Shown here: positions 1 through 8,600 of the stretch, piece by piece
How positions within the stretch are numbered: position 1 is the first letter of the stretch
Layout: each line of letters opens with the position of its first letter
Assembly (NCBI RefSeq): GCF_017114945.1
Contig: NZ_JABXKQ010000088.1
Coordinates: forward strand, 1-35,587
Direction of reading: 5' to 3'
Length of the DNA stretch: 35,587 nucleotides
Origin: Nostoc sp. JL34
GTDB taxonomy: Bacteria; Cyanobacteriota; Cyanobacteriia; Cyanobacteriales; Nostocaceae
Notes under the pieces: model-generated
The model's database searches: none
What the model saw: the letters and a program-made list of their open reading frames with translations, nothing else
Told to the model about the DNA's origin: nothing
Translations under genes and position numbers: made by a program

Positions 1-128
1 ACCCCAGCCATGCACGAAAACTAACAGGGCATCAAAGCGAGAAAGCGTTTCGGCGCTATACCCTTCGCAGCGAACAAGAAGCAGCGATCGCAGCTTACTA
101 TCGTGCAATCGGTGAAGAAGTGGAGTAA
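1..128 (+). CDS. Tyrosine recombinase (phage-type integrase), C-terminal end only
   Basis: The gene enters from outside the window and stops at TAA 126-128; about 41 residues are visible. They contain LTGHQSEKAFRRYTLRS, which has the shape of the last catalytic block of tyrosine recombinases: GH followed about eight residues later by the nucleophilic Tyr in RRYT. An Ala/Tyr-rich C-terminal tail follows. The Arg and HxxR motifs lie outside the window, so integrity cannot be judged. Two hypothetical genes follow with gaps of 3 and 2 bases, so the three probably form one transcription unit. The family assignment rests on one motif and is moderately sure. Confidence 0.6.
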   Translation, partial: PSHARKLTGHQSEKAFRRYTLRSEQEAAIAAYYRAIGEEVE

Positions 129-131
129 GGT

Positions 132-599
132 ATGCCCAAGCCACTTGATCCCAAGTGTCAGTTATGCGCCAAGTTACCAACAACCCAAGCTAAAGTTTTA
201 CATGGAACAGCAGGGGACGGGTGTTGGAATCCCAAAGTCTGCCACAATCGCCGCTCATTCTATCGCCACCGCTCCCAGAATAATTCAGCAGAAATTGATT
301 CAGTAACAGTCGAACCACCAGCAACATATTTTGCAGTGCTGTATTTGTATAAAGAATCAGGCGATAAACCATTGCACGCCTTGGGCGCAGAACTCTGGCT
401 GGGGCAACAGCCTATTTGTCGCTTAGAACCAATTCACTGCTTTGGACTAACGGCTGGCAAGATCCGCGCCTATACAGATCAGGTGTTGCAGGCTTTTGCA
501 AAACAATACAGTGTTTCACTATATCAATATAAGGATATGTTTGAGATTAGCTCAAGCTACTGCCCAGTGCGACCCTGCCCGTTAAATCCAGAATCCTAG
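132..599 (+). CDS. Hypothetical protein with Cys/His cluster, coupled to the recombinase
   Basis: A 155-residue protein I cannot assign to a named family. The ATG lies 3 bases after the upstream stop, with GTAAGG just before it, so translation is probably coupled to the recombinase. The N-terminal 50 residues carry CQLC (residues 9-12), then GDGCWNPKVCHNRRSFYRHR, giving four Cys plus His/Arg residues. That resembles a small zinc-binding or HNH-like finger able to touch nucleic acid. The rest (about 60-155) is a mixed alpha/beta stretch without signal peptide or membrane segment, ending in a Cys/Pro-rich tail. Position next to an integrase suggests an accessory or DNA-binding role. That is inference only. 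Confidence 0.65.
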   Translation: MPKPLDPKCQLCAKLPTTQAKVLHGTAGDGCWNPKVCHNRRSFYRHRSQNNSAEIDSVTVEPPATYFAVLYLYKESGDKPLHALGAELWLGQQPICRLEPIHCFGLTAGKIRAYTDQVLQAFAKQYSVSLYQYKDMFEISSSYCPVRPCPLNPES

Positions 600-601
600 A
601 G

Positions 602-1282
602 ATGACCACATACCACCAATTAACAATCTGGGATCTGCTGGATGAGTTGTCCGAATCTCCACCAACTTCTTCTCTTGATGCTATGTGGGATTGTTTGGAT
701 GCCGAGCTAGAAAGTTTACCCTTGGAGGCACAGTTATCAACCGCAGCGCTTGCCTTCAGTCAAATTGCGGATATTCTTAAGTCTCGTGCCCAAGTGCTGT
801 TGCAAGATACCCGCGATCGCAATAGTCTTTTGGGGCCAATTATTAGCACCGATCTCTTTGCTGGTCTAGTGCGGACAACAATGCACCTCGATTTAGATGA
901 TTTGATTGAACCGCAAACACCACAAACCTTTAAACCACACGGCCCACACCAATTTTCATCTCCTAACCAGGAGGGTGATTCTGTAGCAGCACCTGTTGAA
1001 AAAGCGAATGTTTTGGCAATGCTTGATGAGGTGACAACTTTAGAAGATGTTCGCAATTTGGCATCAGATGAGGATGTGGAAAAATGGCAGAGTGCGATCG
1101 CTAACCATTTGATAAATGTCAAAGATGAGATTTCTTTAGTTAAACTGCAACGTGTGTTGCAAATGCCGATGGTAGAAGTATGGTTGGGATTATTGCTGGG
1201 TGGGTTTACACTAGAACAGCGTGGTGATTTTTATCACAACCATAATGTCTGGGTGAAAAGCTCTCCTTCCTACTACCAATAA
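602..1282 (+). CDS. Hypothetical acidic protein, third gene of the recombinase unit
   Basis: A 226-residue protein of unknown function. It starts at an ATG 2 bases after the stop of the preceding gene. The N-terminal 90 residues are strongly acidic and helical (IWDLLDELSES, DCLDAELESLPLEAQ). A Pro/Gln/Ser-rich linker (about 103-125) follows, then a second helical part (about 130-225) with VEKWQSAIANHLINVKDE and LVKLQRVLQMPMVEVWLGL. No catalytic motif, signal peptide or TM segment is visible. The compact three-gene arrangement suggests that it works with, or regulates, the recombinase. Confidence 0.65.
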   Translation: MTTYHQLTIWDLLDELSESPPTSSLDAMWDCLDAELESLPLEAQLSTAALAFSQIADILKSRAQVLLQDTRDRNSLLGPIISTDLFAGLVRTTMHLDLDDLIEPQTPQTFKPHGPHQFSSPNQEGDSVAAPVEKANVLAMLDEVTTLEDVRNLASDEDVEKWQSAIANHLINVKDEISLVKLQRVLQMPMVEVWLGLLLGGFTLEQRGDFYHNHNVWVKSSPSYYQ

Positions 1283-1322
1283 CAATAAATTCGCCATATA
1301 GGGTAGCCACCGAGAGGTAGAG

Positions 1323-1553
1323 TTGATGGGCATCACCGTTTCACAAATTGCCTCAGAATGCCGCCAAATTAAGGCTAAAGAGGAAAAACTTGGGTTAGTT
1401 GCAGTTGATTACCTGCAAATGATGGCAGAGGATTCAGGGGGCAACCGCAGCTATGAACTGGGAGATGTGGCCAGGGGACTTTACAAAATGGCAGGGGAAC
1501 TGGATGTACCCGTGCTAGCACTGTCGCAAATCGGGAGCAATGCGATTTTGTGA
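1323..1553 (+). pseudogene. Replicative helicase DnaB, internal fragment
   Basis: The open frame encodes 76 residues that match only the middle of the DnaB RecA-like domain. LGLVAVDYLQMM is the Walker B strand, followed by the helix YELGDVARGLYKMAGELDVP and then PVLALSQIGS, where intact DnaB continues with its conserved LSQ segment. The Walker A half, the N-terminal domain and the C-terminal Arg finger are missing. The frame opens on a TTG after an in-frame TAG (1299-1301), with no convincing ribosome site. This is a relic, not a functional helicase. It is probably the remains of an earlier plasmid replication gene broken by insertions such as the adjoining transposase. Confidence 0.75.
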
Positions 1554-1746
1554 GGTGACTCTACATGGAGAGCGATCGCTAATCAAATCTTACGTATAAA
1601 GTGAATATTTAATACAATGTAATTAGTAATATTAGCTAGAAGAGACAACCTGTACCAAAAATGAGGTTTCTGTACATTGTTGCGACTAGAAAAAAAGGTA
1701 AAATTTCCTTTCAGGAACAGTTTTGAAATAGGAAGTATTTACCTTT
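1554..1746. other. Upstream flank of the transposase remnant with a 9-bp inverted repeat
   Basis: AT-rich non-coding stretch. AAAGGTAAA (1694-1702) pairs perfectly with TTTACCTTT (1738-1746), which abuts the transposase ATG. The start region could therefore fold into a hairpin that also involves GGAAG (1731-1735), the only ribosome-site candidate. The left end of the insertion sequence presumably lies here, but I cannot fix its boundary because the right end is lost. A HIP1 octamer lies at about 1572. Confidence 0.35.
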
Positions 1747-2592
1747 ATGAAAAAAAACATATCTGCGAATCTAAATTTCGCCGATTCATTATCAGATTTC
1801 CAAGAGGATGTGACGAAACTTTTAGATTTTAAAAATATCGAGGAATGGTCTGGAAAAATAGTTAAAGAAAGAGAAGAAAAAATTAGACAGACTGCGTTAG
1901 TTTTAGCAGGTCAATGTATCGCCATATTATTGCATAAGCTTTCTCAATCAGAGTCAGTTCATCAAACAGCAATTAATCAAACTAAAGGATGGTGGCATAC
2001 CGACACACAAAGACACGGTTATACGAAGAGGGAAATATTAACAGTAGGTAATGTTGTAGTAAGTCTCAAATTACCATACGTTGTTCAAAAAAATGAAAAA
2101 AAAGCGAAAAACAAATCTACTAATGTTGGATTCTGCCCCTTGTTAAAATGGTTAGGAATGTCAGAAGGCTTGACTCCGCTAGTTTGGTCAGACATTGCAA
2201 AATATGGCGCCATAGCTAGTTCTTTTGAAGCTGCACATACAATTCTGGACGATTGGGGAATTAATATTAGTCTTAAACGAATTGAACGATTGACATATAA
2301 ATTTGTTCAAATCGGCATTGATTTACGTCAAACTAAAATATCTAACTTGCAACAAGGTAAATTACCTGATGGGAATATACTTAAAGACCAGAGAGTTGTA
2401 ATTGCTGTAGATGGCGGCAGGAGTAAAATTAGGATTAATAAAAAAGGTAGAAAAAATTCCAAAACAAACAAGCACGGCTTTATAGGGGAATGGGTTGAGC
2501 CAAAATTAGTAACAATTTATATGGTTGATGAACAGGGAAAAAAAGTCAAAAATAACGAGTTCAAGATTGTAAATGATGGCACTTATGAAGGG
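1747..2592 (+). pseudogene. ISKra4-like transposase, 3'-truncated
   Basis: About 282 residues are transposase-like. The N-terminal part carries RHGYTKREILTVGNVVVSLK, like the strand just before the catalytic region in ISKra4-type transposases. Residues about 218-280 carry VVIAVDGGRSKIRINKKGRK (the DGGR block with the first catalytic Asp), then GEWVEPKLVTIYMVDEQGKK and VNDGTYEG. Similarity stops at the run GGGCCCC (2590-2596). After it the frame reads out-of-phase toxin-gene sequence to a stop at 2679. The distal DDE residues are gone, so the gene is dead. Composition also flips here, from AT-rich to clearly GC-richer. The family assignment is fairly sure; the subgroup is not. Confidence 0.75.
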
Positions 2593-3337
2593 CCCCGATA
2601 TCTTCCAAACCGTTTCCATCCGCCGCGATCCAGAATTCGTCGCCCTCACCTCCCCCGCCAACTCCACTGGCATGTTTGAACTGGAATCCTTGCAACCCGA
2701 CATGCTACTTCCCTTCGAGGGCAATGGTGTCGATAGCACCTGGGAATTCCGAATGCCCAAAGCCGCTAACCAGTTCGACTACCGCACGATCGCCGATGTC
2801 CTGATTACGATCGAATATACCGCCCTCAACAGCTTCGACTATCGCCAGCAGGTAATCCAAACCCTGAATCCCAACTTGAGCGCCGATCGCCCCTTCAGCT
2901 TCCGCAACCAGTTTGCCGATCAGTGGTATGACCTGCACAACCCCGACCAAACCAAGATTCCCATGAAAGTCAAATTCCAGACTTTCCGGGAAGACTTCCC
3001 GCCCAATGTTGAAACCCTCAAAATCCAGCAAGTCTTGCTCTACTTCGTCCGCGCCAGCCAGAAAACCTTTGAGCTACCCATTACCACCTTGCGATTCACC
3101 GAACAGGGCAATCAGGGCACCGTCGGCGGCAGCACCACCCCCATTGATGGCAAGATCAGCACCCGTAGCGGCAATGCGGGTAGCTGGACAGCGATGATCG
3201 GTAAAACTCCTGTGGGCGAGTGGGAACTAACCCTACCCAATACCGAAGAAATTAGAAAACGATTTCTAGATGAGGAGATTGATGACATCCTGTTTGTGAT
3301 TACCTACGCAGGACGAACACCAGAATGGCCTGTGTAA
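2591..3337 (+). pseudogene. Tc insecticidal toxin A subunit (TcA), C-terminal fragment
   Basis: About 248 residues match the extreme C-terminus of TcA-type toxin-complex proteins, the part that anchors the TcB-TcC cocoon. Visible signatures are LLPFEGNGVDSTWEFRMPKA, FDYRTIADVLITIEYTAL, FADQWYDLHNPDQT and the terminal DDILFVITYAGRTPEWPV. Intact TcA proteins are typically over 2,000 residues, so nearly the whole pore-forming body is missing. The reading frame itself is open and ends normally at TAA, so loss occurred by deletion at the 5' side. An ATG pair at 2573-2578, inside the transposase remnant, is in frame and could allow expression. It has no good ribosome site, and I treat the fragment as non-functional. 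No TcB or TcC gene is in the window. Confidence 0.8.
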
Positions 3338-3561
3338 GGTTAGCTGGCGATCGCCGTTGTTGTCGGCTTTTGTGCTAAGTAGCACGCAGTCACTCAGTTG
3401 GCGGGAATTGGTAGTAATACGACATTGCTCTGAAACAGGCTCACAGTAAAGATTAGAAGCGTACTACACAGGCTTAATGACACAGAGTTTGCTGGGCATC
3501 TATGGTATACCTGACATATTTACTGACTTAAATATTGTTGCTGGAAGCAACAATCTTAGCC

Positions 3562-4236
3562 ATGCTTTACGAAAAAGAGCAATTGTTACTAGATAAGCAG
3601 AAAGAATTAATCGAATTCCGACAGTTAGTTGCTCAGACTATTGCCAGTCAAAAACGTATTGAGAAACAGTACCACGAGGCTCAAAAGGAAGTGAAAGAAT
3701 GGCAGGATGATGTCGATAAAGCACAGCAAGAAGGGGATATAATGTTAGTTAGTCAAGCACTAAATCGGCAAGAATATTATGCCAAAGCTGCCCTTGATTT
3801 GAAAGCTTATCTTGACGAACAAACTGTCCAGGTAGAAACCCAAAAGCGACAGCTAATAAAGTTTGAAAGCGAAATTATTAAACTTGAAATCGAACTTGAA
3901 ATCGAAGAAGAAATACGCACCATACAAAAGCTAAGAAAAAAATCTAAAAGTTCTCAAGTAGGCAAAGAGGAATTCCGCCAGATAGTTGCAGAGGCTATTG
4001 CTAGTCAAAAACGCATTGAGGAAAAGTATAACGAAGCTCAAGAAGATGCGAAGAAATGGCAACGGAATGCCCAACTTTCTTTTCAGAAGGGTGATGAAGC
4101 ATTGGCTTGTCAAGCTTTACACAGAAAGAAGTTTTATGACGAGTCTGTTATTAAATTGAAATCTAATTTAGACGAAATAACTTCTCTAGCAGAGTTGTTA
4201 AAACAGGTTTTGATGGAAAGAGAAAGCAATCTCTAA
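3562..4236 (+). CDS. PspA/IM30 (Vipp1)-like coiled-coil protein with a tandemly duplicated core
   Basis: A 224-residue, almost wholly helical, highly charged protein. PspA/IM30 proteins bind membranes and assemble into rings or rods that protect or remodel them. The hallmark block occurs twice: FRQLVAQTIASQKRIEKQYH (from residue 19) and FRQIVAEAIASQKRIEEKYN (from residue 138). Each is followed by a W-containing helix, a GD(I/E) turn, then QAL(N/H)R(Q/K). The repeat period is 119 residues (357 bases). The usual N-terminal amphipathic helix is absent, and each copy is about half a normal PspA. A TTG at 3535 would add nine residues; I prefer the ATG, although the ribosome site (GGAAG) is 14 bases away. 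The flanks are non-coding, so the gene is probably monocistronic. Confidence 0.75.
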   Translation: MLYEKEQLLLDKQKELIEFRQLVAQTIASQKRIEKQYHEAQKEVKEWQDDVDKAQQEGDIMLVSQALNRQEYYAKAALDLKAYLDEQTVQVETQKRQLIKFESEIIKLEIELEIEEEIRTIQKLRKKSKSSQVGKEEFRQIVAEAIASQKRIEEKYNEAQEDAKKWQRNAQLSFQKGDEALACQALHRKKFYDESVIKLKSNLDEITSLAELLKQVLMERESNL

Positions 4237-4255
4237 CTGTCGTTGGCAGTTTTTC
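4235..4255 (+). terminator. Possible weak terminator after the PspA-like gene
   Basis: AACTG (4235-4239), overlapping the stop codon, pairs with CAGTT (4247-4251) across a 7-base loop and runs into TTTTTC. The stem is only 5 bp, so this is a weak prediction. Confidence 0.35.
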
Positions 4256-4450
4256 ATGGCAGCACAAGGATTTCTAATGTTTAGAAATATTTCGCCAACG
4301 GTATCAGAATATTTACCCCCTGTCACGGTTTTTTTGTACCTTTTTATGTATATTTTTCAAAAATAGAACTTTTTTGCAGTATTGTATAACTGAAAATTAT
4401 CATCTTGGTAGCTGTATACAAGAAACACTTATATTTGACTTTGTTTGAAT

Positions 4451-4628
4451 TAGGACTTACGCACTGTACAAAATAACTATCTTGTGTATGAACGTACATA
4501 CGTTGTTTCAGGCTTTTGTCAATCACTCTTGATTGGGTGCGATCGCTAAAATTTCATTGAAAAATCTAGCTATAAGCCTTGAAAAGTATACCTGTTATTT
4601 TGGCTTTTCTGTCAATGCGTAAGTCCTA
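4451..4628. mobile_element. MITE, 178 bp, with perfect terminal repeats and target duplication
   Basis: The ends are TAGGACTTACGCA (4451-4463) and its exact reverse complement TGCGTAAGTCCTA (4616-4628), flanked on both sides by TGAAT (4446-4450 and 4629-4633). A 13-bp perfect inverted repeat plus a 5-bp direct repeat is the mark of a transposed unit. The interior has no open frame that could be a transposase, so movement would need an element elsewhere. A HIP1 octamer sits inside (about 4541-4548). Ends of this type are, from memory, common in Nostoc-type genomes; that was not tested here. Confidence 0.85.
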
Positions 4629-4971
4629 TGAATAACTAGTCAACCCTCCTCTTACTTTTTTACTACTTTTTCAGCAAACCCTATATAAGTTTTGATTAAT
4701 AATTTAATTAAAATTATAATATCTGATTATTATCAGTTCCTAAAATTGCTTGAATTTTTTATTGCTTCTTATTGAGAATAGTATAAATGCCTCTAAAACT
4801 TCTTAAAATATCTTTTTTGCTCATTTAATGTGTTCTTTTATTCTCTATTGATGAATCAACCTCAGTAATAACCGATTGTGACAGTGCTGGGTACGGAAGG
4901 AAGGGTAAATTTGTACTATCTTGCCCCTGGTGTCAGCTTGGCTATATCTACGTGTGATTTGAACTAAAAAA

Positions 4972-5465
4972 CGAGATTTTAACTCATGATATGCTTCAGA
5001 AAAGAGTATCCAGTTTATAGTTCATTTTTAATATTCGAGTTTTTTTACTAATAATGATTATCGTGTAGGCAATAAAAATACTGATATGAGCGACGTTTGT
5101 ATCAATCCTTTAGCTTGATTATCATTATTATTCAGCTACGATTTGAGGTTAGCGATCGCTCTATTGTTGGGCGATCACTTGGACAATGAAATATTTGATT
5201 TTTACTCAGATATCTACTAAAACAAAAGTTTTGAACCATATTTTGAATTGAAAGTTTAAGTTAGAAAAATTTTGTCAGGGATTTTTGTGCAAGTTTTGTC
5301 CAATTATGTTTTTTTAACTCATTCTCTAGTTATGATTCAGAATTTCAACTCTCGCTCATAATTTGATTCAAAGTTTTAATTTGTGATTAGCGCAAAAGCC
5401 TGAATTTTCGTTAACTCTTTTCTAATTTATGGATCAAAATTTTTCTCACATTATGATTCAAAGGA
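4972..5465. repeat. Degenerate AT-rich repeat field
   Basis: Several imperfect copies of a unit resembling TTAACTC-N(about 9)-TTATGATTCA-(G/A)AATTT can be read. One begins at about 4978 (TTAACTCATGATATGCTTCA). One begins at about 5314 (TTAACTCATTCTCTAGTTAT then GATTCAGAATTT), with a partial copy at about 5356 (CTCATAATTTGATTCAAAG). One begins at about 5410 (TTAACTCTTTTCTAATTTAT), ending in ATTATGATTCAAAGG. Copies are diverged and unevenly spaced. No protein is encoded convincingly. The rest of 4256-5628, outside this field and the MITE, shows no gene or RNA that I recognise. Confidence 0.5.
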
Positions 5466-5628
5466 CACTACGCCTTATTAATAAAAAGTTTTTGTCTGAA
5501 GAATTATGTCCAATATTTCCTAGTATTACATCAGCGATCGCATCTGAAATCTTAACATTACAACTTTTTTCAGATATGTTGCGATCGCTCTCATCCCGCA
5601 ATGGCGAAGTTCAATAAAGCTCAATCTA

Positions 5629-8600
5629 TCAATTATCTGTCGAATTGCGGCATATTTTGGCATCGGGGTGAGTACGGAGATAGTCTTTTAGCCAATTGCA
5701 TCCCCGCGCTAGCAGTTGGTTTAAATCCTCAGTGTGCCAGATGAAGACTTTGTACGCGCCTACCACCATAATACGCTGACCATCAGGGCTAAAACTAGCA
5801 TCCAGCAAGAATCTGTTAGATTCATCGGGACTCTTGAACTCAGCTAATTGCTGTCCTGCTAAGTTCCATATCCGAGCCGTAGCATCCCTTGAGGCTGTGA
5901 GAATACGCTGACCATCCGGGCTAAAACTAACACTGGTGATTTCACCCTGATGTCCCTTGAGGGTTGCGAGTTTGTTTCCAGTCAATAGATCCCACACATA
6001 AACAATAGAGCGATCGCTGGATGGAGTCACAATATGGCGACCATCCGGGCTAAAAATATTCATTTTATTCTTACCATGAACAGCCACCCCCCTCTTCAAA
6101 AAGCTGACAGCCAAACTGCACTCTGCTTGAAGGTAGGCATACTTCTGTAGGAAAGCATTATTAGTGATTCTGCTTTGGTCTTCTTTAAATTCCGCTAACT
6201 GCTGACCCGATAAATCCCATATACGAGTCAAGTCATCAGATGTCGTGGCAATCAACTGACTATCTGGGCTAAGAATGACGCTACTATCAATACCTTTTTG
6301 TCCCTTAAGTTCAATTTTACTCAGTTTGCGACCCGACGATAGATCCCACATCCAGACAGTACCATCAGATATTGTCAGCATACGCTGACCATCTGAGCTA
6401 AAACCGAGTCTACCACCACGAAAATCATTGTAAATTTCACCATTTACTTCAAATTTGCGTGTCTGTCCGGCTTTTGATAAATCCCATATACAAACGATGT
6501 CAGCACGCTCTAAAGAATTAAAGGTTTGACTATTTAGGCTAAATATCACACCCTTATTACATCCCAATACTGATGCGTTGGGCAATTTGTTTAGATGCTG
6601 TCCTGATAAACTCCACACACCAATACCGCTTGCGCTATCTGTAATAATTTGCCGACTATCAGGACTGAAACTAGCATCTACTATACCTTTACCTTCAATT
6701 TTAATTGGCTGCTGATTCTGTAAATTCCATATAAGAACTGTGTCATTATTTATAGTTGCAACACGCTTATTATCTTGACTAAAACCAATTTTTACGCTAT
6801 TGATTCCAGCAATCTTCTGTCCAGATAAGTTCCATACACCTGATGTTGTAAAAATTAGTTTACTATCCGGGCTAAAACCAACAAAATTACCTTCAAAATC
6901 AAGCAATTTTTCCCCCGACAAATTCCACAGATAGACAGCATTGTCTTCTGTAACGATGTATTGACTATTCGGAGTGAAACTCGGATTCAAAGTCTTATTT
7001 TGCTCTCCTTTTAGCTTGATTTGTTTTTGCTTTGAGAGATCCAAGATAAGCCCAGATACTGCAACAAAATGGCTATCTGGGCTGAAATTGGCACTAGAGT
7101 CTTTGAACTCAGCTAGCAGCTGCCCAGACAAGTTCCATATACGGTCTAAAGAACCACAAATCGCATAAAGACTAGAGACTCTAGAAGTGACAATGTACTG
7201 TCCATTTGAGCTAAGTGTGAGGCCATCAACACTGCAATCGGAACTAAAAGCAGACTTAACAATATCTTTGAAGCTAGATAGTCGTTGACCTGACAAGTTC
7301 CATATACTCAAAGTTACACTATTAGATACTGTAACAATTCTTTGATTACTTGAATTCAACTTAGCAATGGTGATTTTATTTTGACCTTCCTTGAGTTCAA
7401 TCGCCTCAAATTGAAGACCCTGCTGTTTTGATAAATCCCAAATAAGAGCAGTACCTGTCTCAGAAATTGCGAGGATATGATGACTATCTGGGCTAAAACT
7501 TGGTACGGAGAACTTATTATTATTCCGAGTGATTAGTTTAGCTTGTTGTTGCCCTGAAAGTTTCCACACATAAACAACATCATTATCATTTGTGAAGCTA
7601 TCACCATCATCATAAGTTGTGAGGATATATTGTCCATCTGGACTGAAACTCGCATGATTGGTCTTTCTATCTTTATCTCCTGCTAATTTAATTTCCTGCT
7701 GGTTCGATACGTTCAACACATAAGCTGTACTGTTTCCATAGGTTGTGAGGATATATTGACCATCCGGGCTAAAGTTGGTGGTCTGGACTCCGCCTCGATC
7801 TTTAGGAAAATCTAGAATGTTTTGGAGTCGAATATTATCGAGGATGATTTGTAGTGCTAGTAAGGGACTGGTAGCTGGATAATCAATTAATTTCGAGATG
7901 CGATTCTTGCTAAGAAGATTTTTCAGTTCCTCTCCAGATCGTATGGATGAAATTAATGCTTGAATCTGCTGGAATTCAAACTCCTTCAGTGATGCTGTAC
8001 CTTCTCGTTCTAATCGATTGGCAGTCTGGGCTATTTGAGTCTTTTTTTCTTCCAGAACTGCTTTTGCTTGTTCTTCTCGTGCTGCTGCTTCTGCTATCTG
8101 CTGTTTTTTCTTAGTTTGCTTTAAAGCTATTTGTGCCTGTTGTTTATCTTGATTTGCCTCTATTGCCTCGCTTTTCGCCCGATTAGCTTCTTGGTTAGCA
8201 TCTTTAAGTTTTTCCTTGGCTGTTGTGGTTTCAGTCGAAAGTTGCGTATTTAGACCTGATAATTGCCTATTTTGACCTGACAAGGTTTTATTGTGTGTTA
8301 CTAGCTGATTATTTTCACCTGACAAGGTTTTATTCTGTATTTTTAGCTGACTACTTTTGATTGTCAGTTCTTTATTTTTATCAAAAGCAAACCTCACTGT
8401 TTTCTTTGCCCACATGACCACAGCAACAGTGGTCAGAGCCAATGTTACGGCTGTGAAAATTCCGATTAATCCAGCTTTTCGCTTGGCTATATCTAAAGTT
8501 TCATAGGCTTTTTTCTGAGCATCCAGAGCTATCTGCACATTTTTTTGGTCAATGTCCTGACTAGCTGCCAGGAACTGATAATCTAAATCGCTTAAGCTCT

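Noticed and set aside
2506..3031. Minus-strand ORFs across the transposase/toxin junction
   Set aside because: They lie opposite well-matched TcA sequence and show no recognisable protein features.
5429..5617. Plus-strand 62-codon ORF before the WD40 gene stop
   Set aside because: Its first part lies in the degenerate AT-rich repeat field and its last part contains HIP1 octamers; no ribosome site, and the sequence does not look protein-like.
5629..7800. Repeated DNA words in the WD40 part, considered as a DNA repeat array
   Set aside because: They are explained by the protein repeats (FSPDGQ strands and WxLSG turns) in one reading frame.
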